Source of the DNA: Guillardia theta CCMP2712
Taxonomy: Eukaryota > Cryptophyceae > Pyrenomonadales > Geminigeraceae
Direction of reading: 5' to 3'
DNA: 21,849 nt
Assembly (NCBI RefSeq): GCF_000315625.1
Contig: NW_005434531.1
Span: forward strand, 99,292 to 121,140
A program made the translations under genes and the position numbers. The notes beneath the pieces are model-generated. The model was given only the letters and a program-made list of their open reading frames with translations. It did no database searches and was not told the DNA's origin. How positions within the stretch are numbered: position 1 is the stretch's first letter; every line of letters begins with the position of its first letter. Of the stretch, positions 9,589-18,000 are shown piece by piece.

Positions 9589-11067
9589 ATGCCGGAGTAC
9601 GACAGTCTCCACGTAAGCTGCCACGTCGTCATGACGAACTTCCCCGCGGCCTTCACAGCAGCATGTGCTCCTCCCCTCCCCTCTTCTGCTCCTCCTGCTC
9701 CTCCCTCTCTCCCTCCCGTCCCTCCTCCCTCCCTCCCTCCCTTCTCTTCCTTGCTCCTGCCAACATTCTATCCCCTCCCAGAGGTGTCCTCCCTGGGCGA
9801 CTTCCAGGTCTTCGCTCGCCACAGGGGGAAGGAGGTTGGTCTTGTTCTGGTGCAGCAGCCGTCTTGTCCTCTTCCTCCTCTCGACTTCTCCTCCTCTGCT
9901 GTCTGGTGCCCAACTTGTGTAGCCCTTGGCATGGACAAAGGGGAAGGAAAGCAGAGCGCGAAGAAGCGAAAGAGAGGAAGGTCTTCAGTCGGCTCCTCCT
10001 CGGCTACATCAGCTACATCAGCCACATCAGCGTCTTGGGAAGCAATCAAGGAGTGGACAACCCAACTGTTCGAACATGTCGAGCCGCAAGGACACGTCAG
10101 ATCGATCGATGGGAGGGAGGAGGTAGGGAGTGGAGGGAGGATCGGAGGGGTCCTGACATGCGAGGATCTAGCTCAAGGTCGTACGATTGACTCTCCGTCG
10201 GGGGATGCGCGGGAAGCTTCTCCTCCTCAACCCTGACCGGGAAGATCATGCCAGGAGCCTTTCGAATGCAAAACTGATCCTAAAGCGGTGATAGTTCATC
10301 CTTCAATGCATTTCTCCCCCTCTCCCTCCTCCCTCCCCCTCTCCCTCTCCCCTTCTCCCTTCTCCCTCTCTCTCGATCCCTCCTCCCATCCCTCTCCCTC
10401 CTTCCTCTCACTCTTCCCTCTCCCCTCTCCCTCCTGCCTCCTGCCTCCTGCCTCCTGCCTCCTGCCTCTCCCTCTCCCCTGCCCTGTCCCCTCCTGCTCT
10501 TCTCCCGTCCACTTCCCTATCCTCTTTTCCAACTCGTTCACTCACTTCATCCTCATCCGCCCTGCTCCTCTCCTCTCTCCTCTCCTCATCCTCTTTGCAG
10601 GTCAGACGGTGCGCTTCTGTCCCTCATTGACTCCCGTCCTCGAGTTTCATCTTCAGCGCGAACGGCAGATACGCCATCGTCCGCCTCAGCTCGGTGAGAG
10701 CATCATGAAAAAGTGACACACCCATCCAATAACTTACATGTTTCTCTCCTCCCTCCCTCCTCCCTCCTCCCTCCTCCCTCCTCCCTCCCCTCCTCCCCTC
10801 CCTCCCCTCCCTCCCCTCCCTCCCCTCCCTCCCCTCCCTCCCCTCCTCCCTCCTCCCCTCCTCCCTCCTTTCTCCATTCTCCATTCAATTTCCATCCGTT
10901 TCCAGAAGCAGGAGGCGATTAACGCATCTCAATCCTTGAGCAACAGCCCGTACCTCCAAGGAGCTCGCATCACCTTCAAGCGGAGGATACGGAGGAGGAA
11001 GGCAGGGGAGCAGGAGCACGAGGAGCAGGAGGGCGAGACGGTTTTTGCCTTGTGTCTCCTTACATAG
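9589..11067 (+). CDS. Putative RRM-containing nuclear protein, multi-exon, 5' structure uncertain
   Basis: The 3' half is solid. Exon 10645-10693 encodes TTTC... as SFIFSANGRYAIVRLSS, with GTGAGA as donor. A CT-rich intron 10694-10905 follows, then terminal exon 10906-11067 (KQEAINASQSLSNS, then YLQGARITFKRR and a K/R/E tail). The phases agree. Joined, these look like the beta2-beta3-alpha2-beta4 part of an RNA-recognition motif, with GRYAIVRL in the RNP1 position. Upstream candidates are ATG 9589 (MPEYDSLH, then GTAAGC), VFARHRGKEVGLVL after the acceptor ending at 9807, and a segment from about 9924 carrying MDKGEGKQSAKKRKRGR (a basic NLS-like run), an Ala-Thr-Ser triplet repeat and SWEAIKEWTTQLFEHVEPQG. 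I could not phase these into one model, nor find the RNP2 strand. The gene start might instead be the ATG at 9930. Introns are nearly pure pyrimidine on the coding strand. RNA binding is an inference from the half domain. Confidence 0.45.
10310..10610. repeat. Pyrimidine-rich intron tract with CTCCTGC repeats
   Basis: About 300 bp of almost uninterrupted C/T on the plus strand, including five consecutive CTCCTGC heptamers around 10429-10465. It ends in CCTCTTTGCAG at 10590-10600, a strong 3' splice site, or one of two (a second AG lies at 10643-10644, matching the reading frame of the RRM-like exon). Confidence 0.7.
10743..10870. repeat. CCTCCCTCC minisatellite inside an intron
   Basis: This tract is built of CTCC and CCCTCC words; the core consists of CCCTCCCTC-type repeats. 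It occupies most of the 212-nt intron 10694-10905 of the RRM-like gene. On the minus strand it is a G/A tract with closely spaced GGG runs and so could form a quadruplex or triplex. That is a structural possibility and not an observation. Confidence 0.8.
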
Positions 11068-11122
11068 TGAACCTCTGGAGTAGGAGGAGAACGCGATCAG
11101 AGCAGGAAGCGACGAGGAGGCG

Positions 11123-11567
11123 ATGGAGGACTCGGTGGCAGAGAGTGACAGCGGGGAGGAAGGGGAGAGCTGGGGTAGAGCTGGCGGGAGGAGGAGGTGG
11201 AGGAGAAGCGAGTTCCAACTAGGTGACAACGTGGGAACGTCGGGGAGTCTGTCGTCGTCAATACGAGCTTTTAAATCCTTCTCACGTAAGGATCTTGCTC
11301 CTGCTCCTGCTGCTCTTAATCTTGACCGCCCACCCCCCACCGCCCACCCCCCGCGCCGCCTACTCCTCCTCCTCCTCCTCCTTCCCCTCCTGCTCCTGCT
11401 CCTGCTCCTCCTTTGCTCCCTTCCGCCTCCGCCTCCTCCTCCTTTTCCTCTCGCTCATTATCCTCTTGCTCCTCCTCCCTTCCAATCCAACGTGTAGTCA
11501 TGTGAAGTTTCTACTGATGGTTTGATAGGTCTCTCGGAATCAAAAGCAGAACGAGTGCCAGAAAGTT

Positions 11568-11652
<85 letters not shown>

Positions 11653-12609
11653 AGCAGGAGCAGGAGCAGGAGCAAGTGGTAGAGTGAGAAGGCGACGGGG
11701 AGAGGGAGGAGGAGAAAGGCCTCAGGTTGATGATCGAGTGCGTGAGAGTGAGGAAGAAGACGAAGAATCGAGTGACGGAGGAGGGATTCAAACAGAAGGG
11801 GAGGAGGCGGAGAGGGGCGATAGCGCAGGTGATGAGGAAGGGAAAGGAACCAGTGTAACACAAGGAACCAGAGGAGGAGGAGGAGGAGGAGGAGGAGGAG
11901 GAAGGGGGAGAGGTCTCACAGCGCTGCTGAGCCGCCTGAACGATAAAGCGATGGAAAGAGAGTGAGAGGAGCGGAATGAAGGAAGGAGAAACTTTCATGG
12001 GCCGCCTTTGAGGGAGTAGCAGAGGAGGAGTGGGAGCGAACGGAGGTGGCAGGCGAGCTGCGAGAGAGGAGACGATACTGAGCGCAGGGGAGGAGGAGGA
12101 GGATCTTTGACGGCTGAAAATCCACAGACGAGGACGGGCTTGAACCAACCTGCTTGCTGCGAGGAGGTGTTGAACTTGCCAAAAAGGAGTCAGGTGGATC
12201 ACGCGCTCAGTGGAGGTTGGAGTCGATCAGGAGAGAGAAGGAAAGCGGAGACGAGGAGGAGAACGAAGAGGAAGGGAACGAGCGAGATCGGGAGGACCAA
12301 GGGAGGACGAGGATCGAGGACGAGGAGACTGCAACTGAACTGAGGGGACAGAGAGGCTCGAACGAGGACGACTCACGCTTATTCGGGGGCAGAAAAGCTG
12401 GCAGGAGGAGGAGGAGGAGGAGCAACAGCAGCAGCAGCAGGATGGACAAGCAAGGAGTGGTGATCGTTGTGGTTGTGGTTGCGCTTCTCCTCTGCATGGC
12501 CATCTGCGTCATGGTGATCTGCACGGACATCTGCAAGACTGTTGCGGTCCCAGGTCACGTCCCCCTCCAGAAGAGGATCTCCTTCCCCTCCTTGACTCGC
12601 CCTCGCTGA
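11123..12609 (+). CDS. Low-complexity protein with a C-terminal membrane segment, exon structure partly uncertain
   Basis: Not recognised. Exon 1 (11123-11285) begins MEDSVAESDSGEEGESW and ends SIRAFKSFS plus one base of an Arg codon. Donor GTAAGG opens a CT-rich 243-nt intron (11286-11528), and the acceptor GATAG restores phase 1, joining to LSESKAERVPESS. Then comes a (GGAGCA)n tract read as Gly-Ala, followed by acidic and glycine-rich sequence to about 11961. The last exon, open from about 12128 to 12609, is charged (many EEE/RRR) and then carries a hydrophobic span (VVIVVVVVALLLCMAICVMV) and a 30-residue tail. Thus the product would be a single-span, tail-anchored-type membrane protein with a disordered polar head. 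I could not phase the join between 11961 and 12128; another exon around 12000-12105 (AAFEGVAEEEWERTEVAGEL) is possible. Two separate genes remain an alternative. The ATG lies only 55 bp after the stop of the preceding gene. Confidence 0.5.
11568..11675. repeat. (GGAGCA)n hexanucleotide repeat
   Basis: About 17 tandem GGAGCA units with one GGA insertion near 11650. In the frame used by the surrounding gene model it encodes alternating Gly-Ala; the other frames give Glu-Gln and Ser-Arg. The same hexamer recurs at 21475-21556, and its complement CTGCTC occurs in the intron at 11295-11410. Confidence 0.95.
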
Positions 12610-12639
12610 TCGGACGGTCACACGGCTGAGCACTGCGGC

Positions 12640-13345
12640 ACGTCACGGCGTCGAGCGCCCAGAGGCAGCCTGCTGAAGTCTTACTACAAGTTAACCGTGC
12701 GGTTTTAATGAACTCCCGCCGACGACGCCGGCAGTGACCGTGCGAGAACTCGCGCCCGGACCGGGGTACGGTGACGGCCCGAGTCACAGGGTGATCGGAC
12801 CGGCCCAGGCCTGACCGGGCGGGCGACCGTACGGTACGAGTCACCGTCGAGCCACTCACTGGCACTGAGTCAGGGCCCGGGGTGCCTGTCACTCCGGCGA
12901 GACGGTACTACCGGCCCCGCACGCCGCCGTTCAACGGTTACCGCGGCCCGGGCGGTAATCTGAGTTCAACGGTTGGTATCGGCCGATCATTCAAATTATT
13001 GTGCCAGCTTCAAGTGACTCAAACTTCTTTGAGTCAAGTTACGGCCTCATCAGCACTTTACTAGTACAGTTACTAAGGTTGAAAACTCGGACTCAGTACA
13101 ATGACAATCAGGAGAGTCGAGGAGGCTTGACCCTGACACTCAGTGACTGTCGCACAGGCCAAACGGCGAGAAGAGAAAAGACAGCGGAGAACCAAACCCG
13201 GCAATCCTGCCGACTGCTGTCCCCCATACGGCCAGTGACTTCAGTCTCACTGGCATGTTACCGTAGAACTAGTTAACCGGCCGGCCCCAACTCGGTCCCG
13301 GCGACGGTCGGAAGGTCCGATGCGGTACTATCTTTTTAGTCAACA
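12640..13345. other. Gene-free GC-rich block dense in GTGAC/GTCAC, CCGG and GAGTC words
   Basis: No credible coding region. The sequence is saturated with short self-complementary or inverted words (CCGG, GGCCGG, CGTACGGTACG, GTGAC with GTCAC, GACTC with GAGTC) and lacks the CT/GA runs that dominate the rest of the window. It contains a perfect 8-bp hairpin: GACTCAAA (13016-13023), loop CTTC, TTTGAGTC (13028-13035). Two short matches tie it to a block near 18880-19010: a 13-mer CACTGGCACTGAG at 12857-12869, present inverted at 18940-18952, and CCGAT.CGGT followed by a TTTTTA.TCAA element at 13317-13344, present in direct orientation at 18982-19006. Origin unknown. Confidence 0.5.
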
Positions 13346-14180
13346 ATTAACACAGCTGTAAAGCCGCCGTGCTGCTAACCTTCAGAGATATAAAGGCAGC
13401 GCCGTGCCATCGACCCAATGAACATAAAACATTATAAAACGAGTATTGTGCCAGGATATCCTATATGAAAGCGAATATCTTTAAAATAGTTTTACTATGA
13501 TAAAATATTTTATACCGGCTCGATGACCTGAACCGTCGTAACTGCCCTGACCTGGGTGGGGTGATATAGAAGCTTGATCAGGGGTAGGGTACCTGCTCCA
13601 CATTTTGAGACTCTTCTCTTGGGACCAATGTGACCAAAGAACGACATAGTAGGGGTACAAGTTCCAGGCGATTCATGGGTAGGGTAGGAGAAGGGAATAG
13701 AGTGGCTTCTAAGGGTAGGGTAGTCTACCCCACCCATCAAATGCCAACTCACCAAAGCAGCAGAAGGACACGGAGAGATGGGTTCATTTCAGCAATATCG
13801 TTCTTTTACGTTTTCAAATTTAACTGACAAGCTTCAAAAACAAACAATAGGTATGTTAAAACCGATTTTGATCCTCTACTAGGAAGTGGATAAATTCAAG
13901 CTTTTATCATAGGGAAAGGAGATCTTTTCGATATTGTAAAACCACTTTTAAATCCTCTACACCCAAAGGTCTACTACCCCCACCCGGTGTGTTTCAATTG
14001 CTAAATGTTCACTACCCCTTAGATATCCATCTTTTACCCTCCTTTCTCCCTCTACTCGCACCCACCCACCCTACTGTGCCCTAGGTACCGTAGTTGTATC
14101 CCGTCATTTCTGTGTACAGTAGTCTTGATATAAAAATCTTGTTCAACTCGAGTACCCCTCACTATACATATATATAAATT
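13346..14180. repeat. Gene-free block punctuated by GGGTAGGGTA / TACCCC motifs with a strand switch
   Basis: From about 13550 to 13722 the plus strand carries G-rich words: GGGTGGGGTG at 13554, GGGGTAGGGTA at 13581, TAGGGGTA at 13650, GGGTAGGGTAGG at 13677, and GGGTAGGGTAG at 13713. From 13725 onward the motifs are C-rich: CTACCCCACCC, then CTACTACCCCCACCC near 13970, ACTACCCCTT near 14013, CACCCACCCACCC near 14060, and GTACCCCTC near 14151. The switch is an inverted repeat, 13713-13723 against 13725-13735 (one mismatch, 1-nt loop). A separate 25-bp direct repeat, ending ATCCTCTAC, is at 13855-13879 and 13936-13960. No gene is recognised. Confidence 0.6.
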
Positions 14181-15142
14181 GATAATTTTAAATTCCTTCA
14201 GTACCGGGGGCTATCAGTATTTCGATGCGATGTGGTACAATTCTCAAAGAATTGGTAGTAGCGCATACATGTATAAAATATCAGTGCTACCAATAAGAAA
14301 CCCCTGTTTTATAGTTAAAATACATCCAGGTCTTAAAACTCTCCGCCGCTCCACGTCCTCCATGGTGGGAGGGGAAGAACAGGCGCAAACGCATCTAACT
14401 CGATGGGCGCGAATGATTCTGACCGCCTCCCCCACCTCTCTATTATGATAGCATGGACATCTCCTCCTCTCCCCCTCCTTTCCTTGGACACAGTGCAGAC
14501 GCCACAAGTCATCCCTTGCATAGTGCAGCAGAGCGCCTGGCTTTGTTCTCGTTTCTTCTTGTGGTCTAGGGATTGTTTTGATCACTCTCCCTTGTCTTGC
14601 TGGAAAATTCATCGCTGAGTAACATTTATGAACGAGTTTGACTGGTTTTTGTTGGCTTCTCTTGATTTCTTATAATCCTACTTCACTCCTTATTCATCCT
14701 CATACCATTGCACGGCCTTACACTTAACGGTGTTCTCCTGCCATGCTTCTTTTTGATTGCCATCACTGCATATCATGGTCGTAATATGATCCTGTCATCT
14801 GCTAGTATTTATTTAAACTTCCCATCAGCCCAGAATCTATCTCTGGGTTGTCGTTGCTTGCTATAATACAACATGTATACTTTAACTCGATTTGAGATGC
14901 TTCTTTTTGGATGTGGAATTTTATTGGCCTCTGTTGACCCATCATGAATTCTACATGCTATCTGTGTGCACAAGCAGCGAAAGTTACAATTCTTAAAGTT
15001 TTCTTGTCGCGTGAAATCATAGGGTGCTGATTTTTTTTTTTGGCAGATCTATTTCAACTTGTTCGTGAAAGGGTGAAAATGCGATTCCTTCACCTTAGAA
15101 AGTGATTGTGAGAGGATCCTTGTTTGATAGTCGCGCGCCAAC
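14181..15142. other. AT-richer intergenic region and 5' flank of the plastid HEAT gene
   Basis: No domain-bearing open frame. The only long one (14179-14448, +) has no recognisable pattern. At 15029-15046 the sequence is TGA, eleven T, GGCAG: a branch-point-like word, polypyrimidine tract and AG, about 100 bp before the next ATG. This is probably the 3' splice site of a 5'-UTR intron of the downstream gene. I could not choose its donor. Confidence 0.45.
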
Positions 15143-16246
15143 ATGTCGAAGTCTTGCCTTCTTCTGCTTTTTCTCTTCGTTTCCTTCGAAATCTCAGATG
15201 GTTTTAGCAAGTCTTTTGTTCTCCAAACCATGCAGCGAACGTCGTCATGCAGCCATCGTCCCGGACGCAACCTCCTCCTCTCGATGTCTCAGCAGCCCGG
15301 AACCGGGGGATCTGAGCGCTCGGTGGGGCAGGAGAGCCGACCAGTGGTCTCGGGCCGTGAGGAGAAGAATGTCATGACCAAGAAGATGAAGGCTACAGCT
15401 GTGCTGGAGGCACGGGGGGGATACAGCCTCGCCACCCACGTTGACTTCTCGGGACTCTGGACAGTCTGGCTCAGCGAGAATTGCCCGACCAACCTCACTT
15501 CAACCCTGGCAGGCCTCACGGACAGTCGCGCCTCTCAGAGGAAGGCAGCCGTCTGCAACCTGCTCAAGAACGCGTCTCCCGGACAGGGAGCCCCATGGGC
15601 TGTTGCAGCGCTAGCAGCAAGGCTAGGAGACAACTCTGCTTGTGTGAGAGAAGCGGCGGTGAAGGGCTTGGCGATGATATCGGAGAAGGGAAACCGCAAC
15701 GTTGTGCTCGCCATGGCCGAACTGGTCGAGGAGGAGAGAGCCATCACTGTGAGGAGTGCAGCGCTGCAAGCTCTGACAAGGGTGGCTGAGAGGGGGGACG
15801 AGGTAGCTGTCGCGCCTGTGCTGAAGCTGCTGCGGCGGGTTGAGGGCACAGAGAGAGGAGATTTCTTCTCCCCTCACCTCTCCCCCATCATCAGCAAGAA
15901 TGCTGCCAAGGCCCTAGGTAGCCTAGCAGAGTACGGAGACCTCAAGGCCCTCAAGGCGCTTCACCTGCGCGTATTGGACGATCCGAACCCTGTGGTGAGG
16001 GAAGCAGCTGCGCGAGCACTTGGGAGCATTGCGAACATGGGTGACCGGCAAGTGATCTTCGCCCTCACGATCTGCCTGGAGGACGAGGACGAGGGAGTTC
16101 GACGGTCAGCGATGAGGAGCCTCAAGTCGTTGAAGAAGAAGGAGAAGGACGACGGAAGCCTGAGCGACTTACTTGCGGAGGAGGACGACATGCTCGAGTG
16201 GTACGCGACGTGGTTGTGGCTGGTTCCTCTAGCGTGGGACTGCTGA
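15143..16246 (+). CDS. Plastid-targeted HEAT-repeat (PBS-lyase-like) protein
   Basis: Single coding exon, 367 residues. Residues 1-20 (MSKSCLLLLFLFVSFEISDG) form a signal peptide with predicted cleavage before F21. The next 50-70 residues are rich in Ser, Arg and Gln and poor in acidic residues, as in a transit peptide. This bipartite, Phe+1 presequence is the known import signal of red complex plastids. From about residue 100 to 345 the protein consists of HEAT-like repeats of the PBS-lyase type: VREAAVKGLAMISEKGN, VRSAALQALTRVAERGD, VREAAARALGSIANMGD and VRRSAMRSLKSLKK, each with VR at the turn and GD/GN between helices. Such repeats occur in bilin lyases (CpcE/F type) and in many protein-binding scaffolds. 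I see no catalytic motif that decides between them. The C-terminus is acidic then Trp-rich (EWYATWLWLVPLAWDC). An upstream T11-GGCAG suggests a 5'-UTR intron. Confidence 0.85.
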   Translation: MSKSCLLLLFLFVSFEISDGFSKSFVLQTMQRTSSCSHRPGRNLLLSMSQQPGTGGSERSVGQESRPVVSGREEKNVMTKKMKATAVLEARGGYSLATHVDFSGLWTVWLSENCPTNLTSTLAGLTDSRASQRKAAVCNLLKNASPGQGAPWAVAALAARLGDNSACVREAAVKGLAMISEKGNRNVVLAMAELVEEERAITVRSAALQALTRVAERGDEVAVAPVLKLLRRVEGTERGDFFSPHLSPIISKNAAKALGSLAEYGDLKALKALHLRVLDDPNPVVREAAARALGSIANMGDRQVIFALTICLEDEDEGVRRSAMRSLKSLKKKEKDDGSLSDLLAEEDDMLEWYATWLWLVPLAWDC

Positions 16247-16643
16247 TAGTCGCACAGCGTCTTCGGACTGTTCGTTGTTTGTTATTCGTTCATCCCCTGT
16301 TTCTCTTGTGTGTAAATTTAGACCTTGTGTGATTATTGGAATCAACTTTTATTTGTAATTTCTTAAATCTTCTTACAGCGCAGCAAAACTCAAATACTAA
16401 TCTTTCAAGTAAAAGGTTACACGAGGAGGTGGGGCACGAGCTTACGCGCGGGTCCTCCTCCTCCATTCTTATATAACCATGCGGCATCATACGCATGTTA
16501 ATCTTGTCATAGAATGTCACATGGACCACTTCTCAGTCTGTTGCCCAGCTCTTCCCATCACACTCCTGCTCCGCAGGAGCTGCTACGGAGGAGCAGCTAC
16601 GGAGGAGCAGCTACGGAGCGCAGCTGACTGTGACCCTCCCTCG
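16247..16643. repeat. Convergent 3' region with a short 14-bp tandem repeat
   Basis: The space between two convergent stop codons. It contains three copies, the last partial, of a 14-bp unit GCTACGGAGGAGCA at 16582-16595, 16596-16609 and 16610-16622, preceded by CTCCTGCTCCGCAGGAGC, which is partly its inverse. The repeat lies within about 60 bp of the PDZ gene stop on the minus strand, so it is probably in that gene's 3' UTR. I see nothing else. Confidence 0.7.
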
Positions 16644-17487
16644 TTACTCGCTAGTAATCGGCTCCTCCCCCTCATAATCGTAGTCACGTATGATGGACTT
16701 GTACGTGACGATCGACTGCCCTTCCTTGACGAGCCCAAGGCGGACAATTGAGCCCTTGTCTCCACGCATGAGAGCCTGTTCAAAGTGTCAACAAGAGCGC
16801 TGGCGCCTGTACCTGCACTCACATCTACGATGTCCTCTAGCGTGAAGTTCTGCAGGTCATTCTCGGCTACGAGGATGGGGGTCAGAGTGACGACATGGCA
16901 TCGAGCACAGCACCATCGGGGTCTTTGAACTTGTCAAAGTGGAGGAAAAGTTCCGAGATGTCAAATGCGTCGATGTAGAGAATCCGGTCCCCAGCCTGAG
17001 CAGGAGGAGGGTGAGAGGACGCAGAGGTGATGGTGAGTCATGATACATCAACACATCCTGTCTGATCAGCGGGACCTCCATCGTAGACTTTGTCGACCTG
17101 GACGTTTCAGGCTTCAGAATTCTGCCATTCTACTTGAGCAACTCACCATGACCCGCGAGTTCGCCACATCGATCGACGTCTTGATCCCAATGCCTGCAGG
17201 CAAGCAGCGAGGCTCAGGATGAAGAAGCAGGATGCAGGAGCTGCTCACCCCACTTGTTCGACACACCCTTCCATCCTCCGCTCCTGCTCACCCTCCTGCG
17301 TAGCTGCCTCTTCATGGCCTGAGTGGGCACTCAGGGTCAAGAAGCCAACATGGGAGAACGTACCTTCCATCTTGGATCCCTGAAGAAGAAGTTCTCGTGC
17401 ATCCAATCATGAATGCCTGCGAGCTCGTCAACGACCTCCACGGCCTCAATGCCGACAACCTTGCCCGTCGTCGATGTCCAGAATGCT
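16644..17487 (-). CDS. PDZ-domain protein, last seven exons (5' end not found)
   Basis: Exons on the minus strand: about 17487-17364, 17318-17249, 17193-17147, 17097-17047, 16995-16914, 16866-16823, 16775-16644 (stop). The six introns are 45-55 nt, all GT-AG, and all phases agree. The resolved part is 182 residues: AFWTSTTGKVVGIEAVEVV, then DELAGIHDWMHENFFFRDP, a basic stretch (MKRQLRRRVSRSGGWKG), then a PDZ domain running from GIKTSIDVANSRVM through VDKVYDGGPADQ and CVDAGDRILYIDAFDI to DALMRGDKGSIVRLGLV. The GGPA and AGDRIL motifs and the MRGDKGS loop are the classic PDZ landmarks. An apparent frameshift after FKDPD disappears when the 47-nt intron 16867-16913 is removed, joining D to AENDLQNFTLEDIVD. 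No in-frame ATG exists near 17487, so one or more 5' exons are missing. Protein-scaffold role inferred from the PDZ fold; localisation unknown. Confidence 0.75.
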
Positions 17488-18000
17488 CTGCGTCGTTCCC
17501 ATCGTTGCCCTTCTTGCGATAAGTGAGTCCTAGTATCCCTGACATTCAATGAGATATGGCAAAAACATTATAAATGTACAGTGGGAGAACCATGGACAGT
17601 GACGATACAATCACATGTGACACCAAAACATTGGGGTTTCTTAACGCAGCAGTTCAAGAAATGAAGCTTTGTTTCTTCTTAACTGCCACAAATCCAAACA
17701 TCGCATCTCTCTCTCGCTGTATTCTCTTTGTTCCCTCTATCCTGTTGAAATTTCGTGCTAGGTGCTGGTCTGTCGATACGCGATCACCATTCCCTGCATT
17801 CTGCAGCCATGTCTCTCAGTCGCATTCCTTCCTTCATCCTGCCTCTTCTGCACCTCACCATTGCTCCTCCTCCTCCATCTCTCAGTATCTCTTCATCTTC
17901 TCTTTTCGCTCCTATCATCTTTCATCTTCTTCTGTCCTCTCCCTTGACCCCTCCCCTCTATCCTCTCCTCCTACATTGTTCCCAAATAAGGCCATGATAA
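17488..18000. other. CT-rich region upstream of the PDZ exons
   Basis: On the plus strand the sequence from about 17690 to 17985 is pyrimidine-rich, so on the minus strand it is purine-rich, like the longer introns elsewhere in this window. It may be a long intron separating the PDZ gene's missing 5' exon(s) from the exon ending at 17364. I found no open frame here that continues the PDZ protein. Confidence 0.35.

Noticed and set aside
12379-12633. Minus-strand frames over the membrane-segment exon
   Set aside because: The plus-strand frame has a clean 20-residue hydrophobic span and tail. The antisense frames are poly-Ser or poly-Pro products of the GGA repeats.
13580-13735. Interstitial telomere repeat
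   Set aside because: GGGTAGGGTA units are isolated and separated by unique sequence, not tandem, and they reverse orientation at 13724.
14179-14448. 89-codon open frame on the plus strand
   Set aside because: It sits in a region of motif repeats, with no recognisable protein pattern and no supporting splice context.
16870-16925. Apparent frameshift in the PDZ gene after FKDPDGAV
   Set aside because: A 47-nt GT-AG intron (16867-16913) with a CTGAC branch word and pyrimidine tract restores phase, so no pseudogene is implied.
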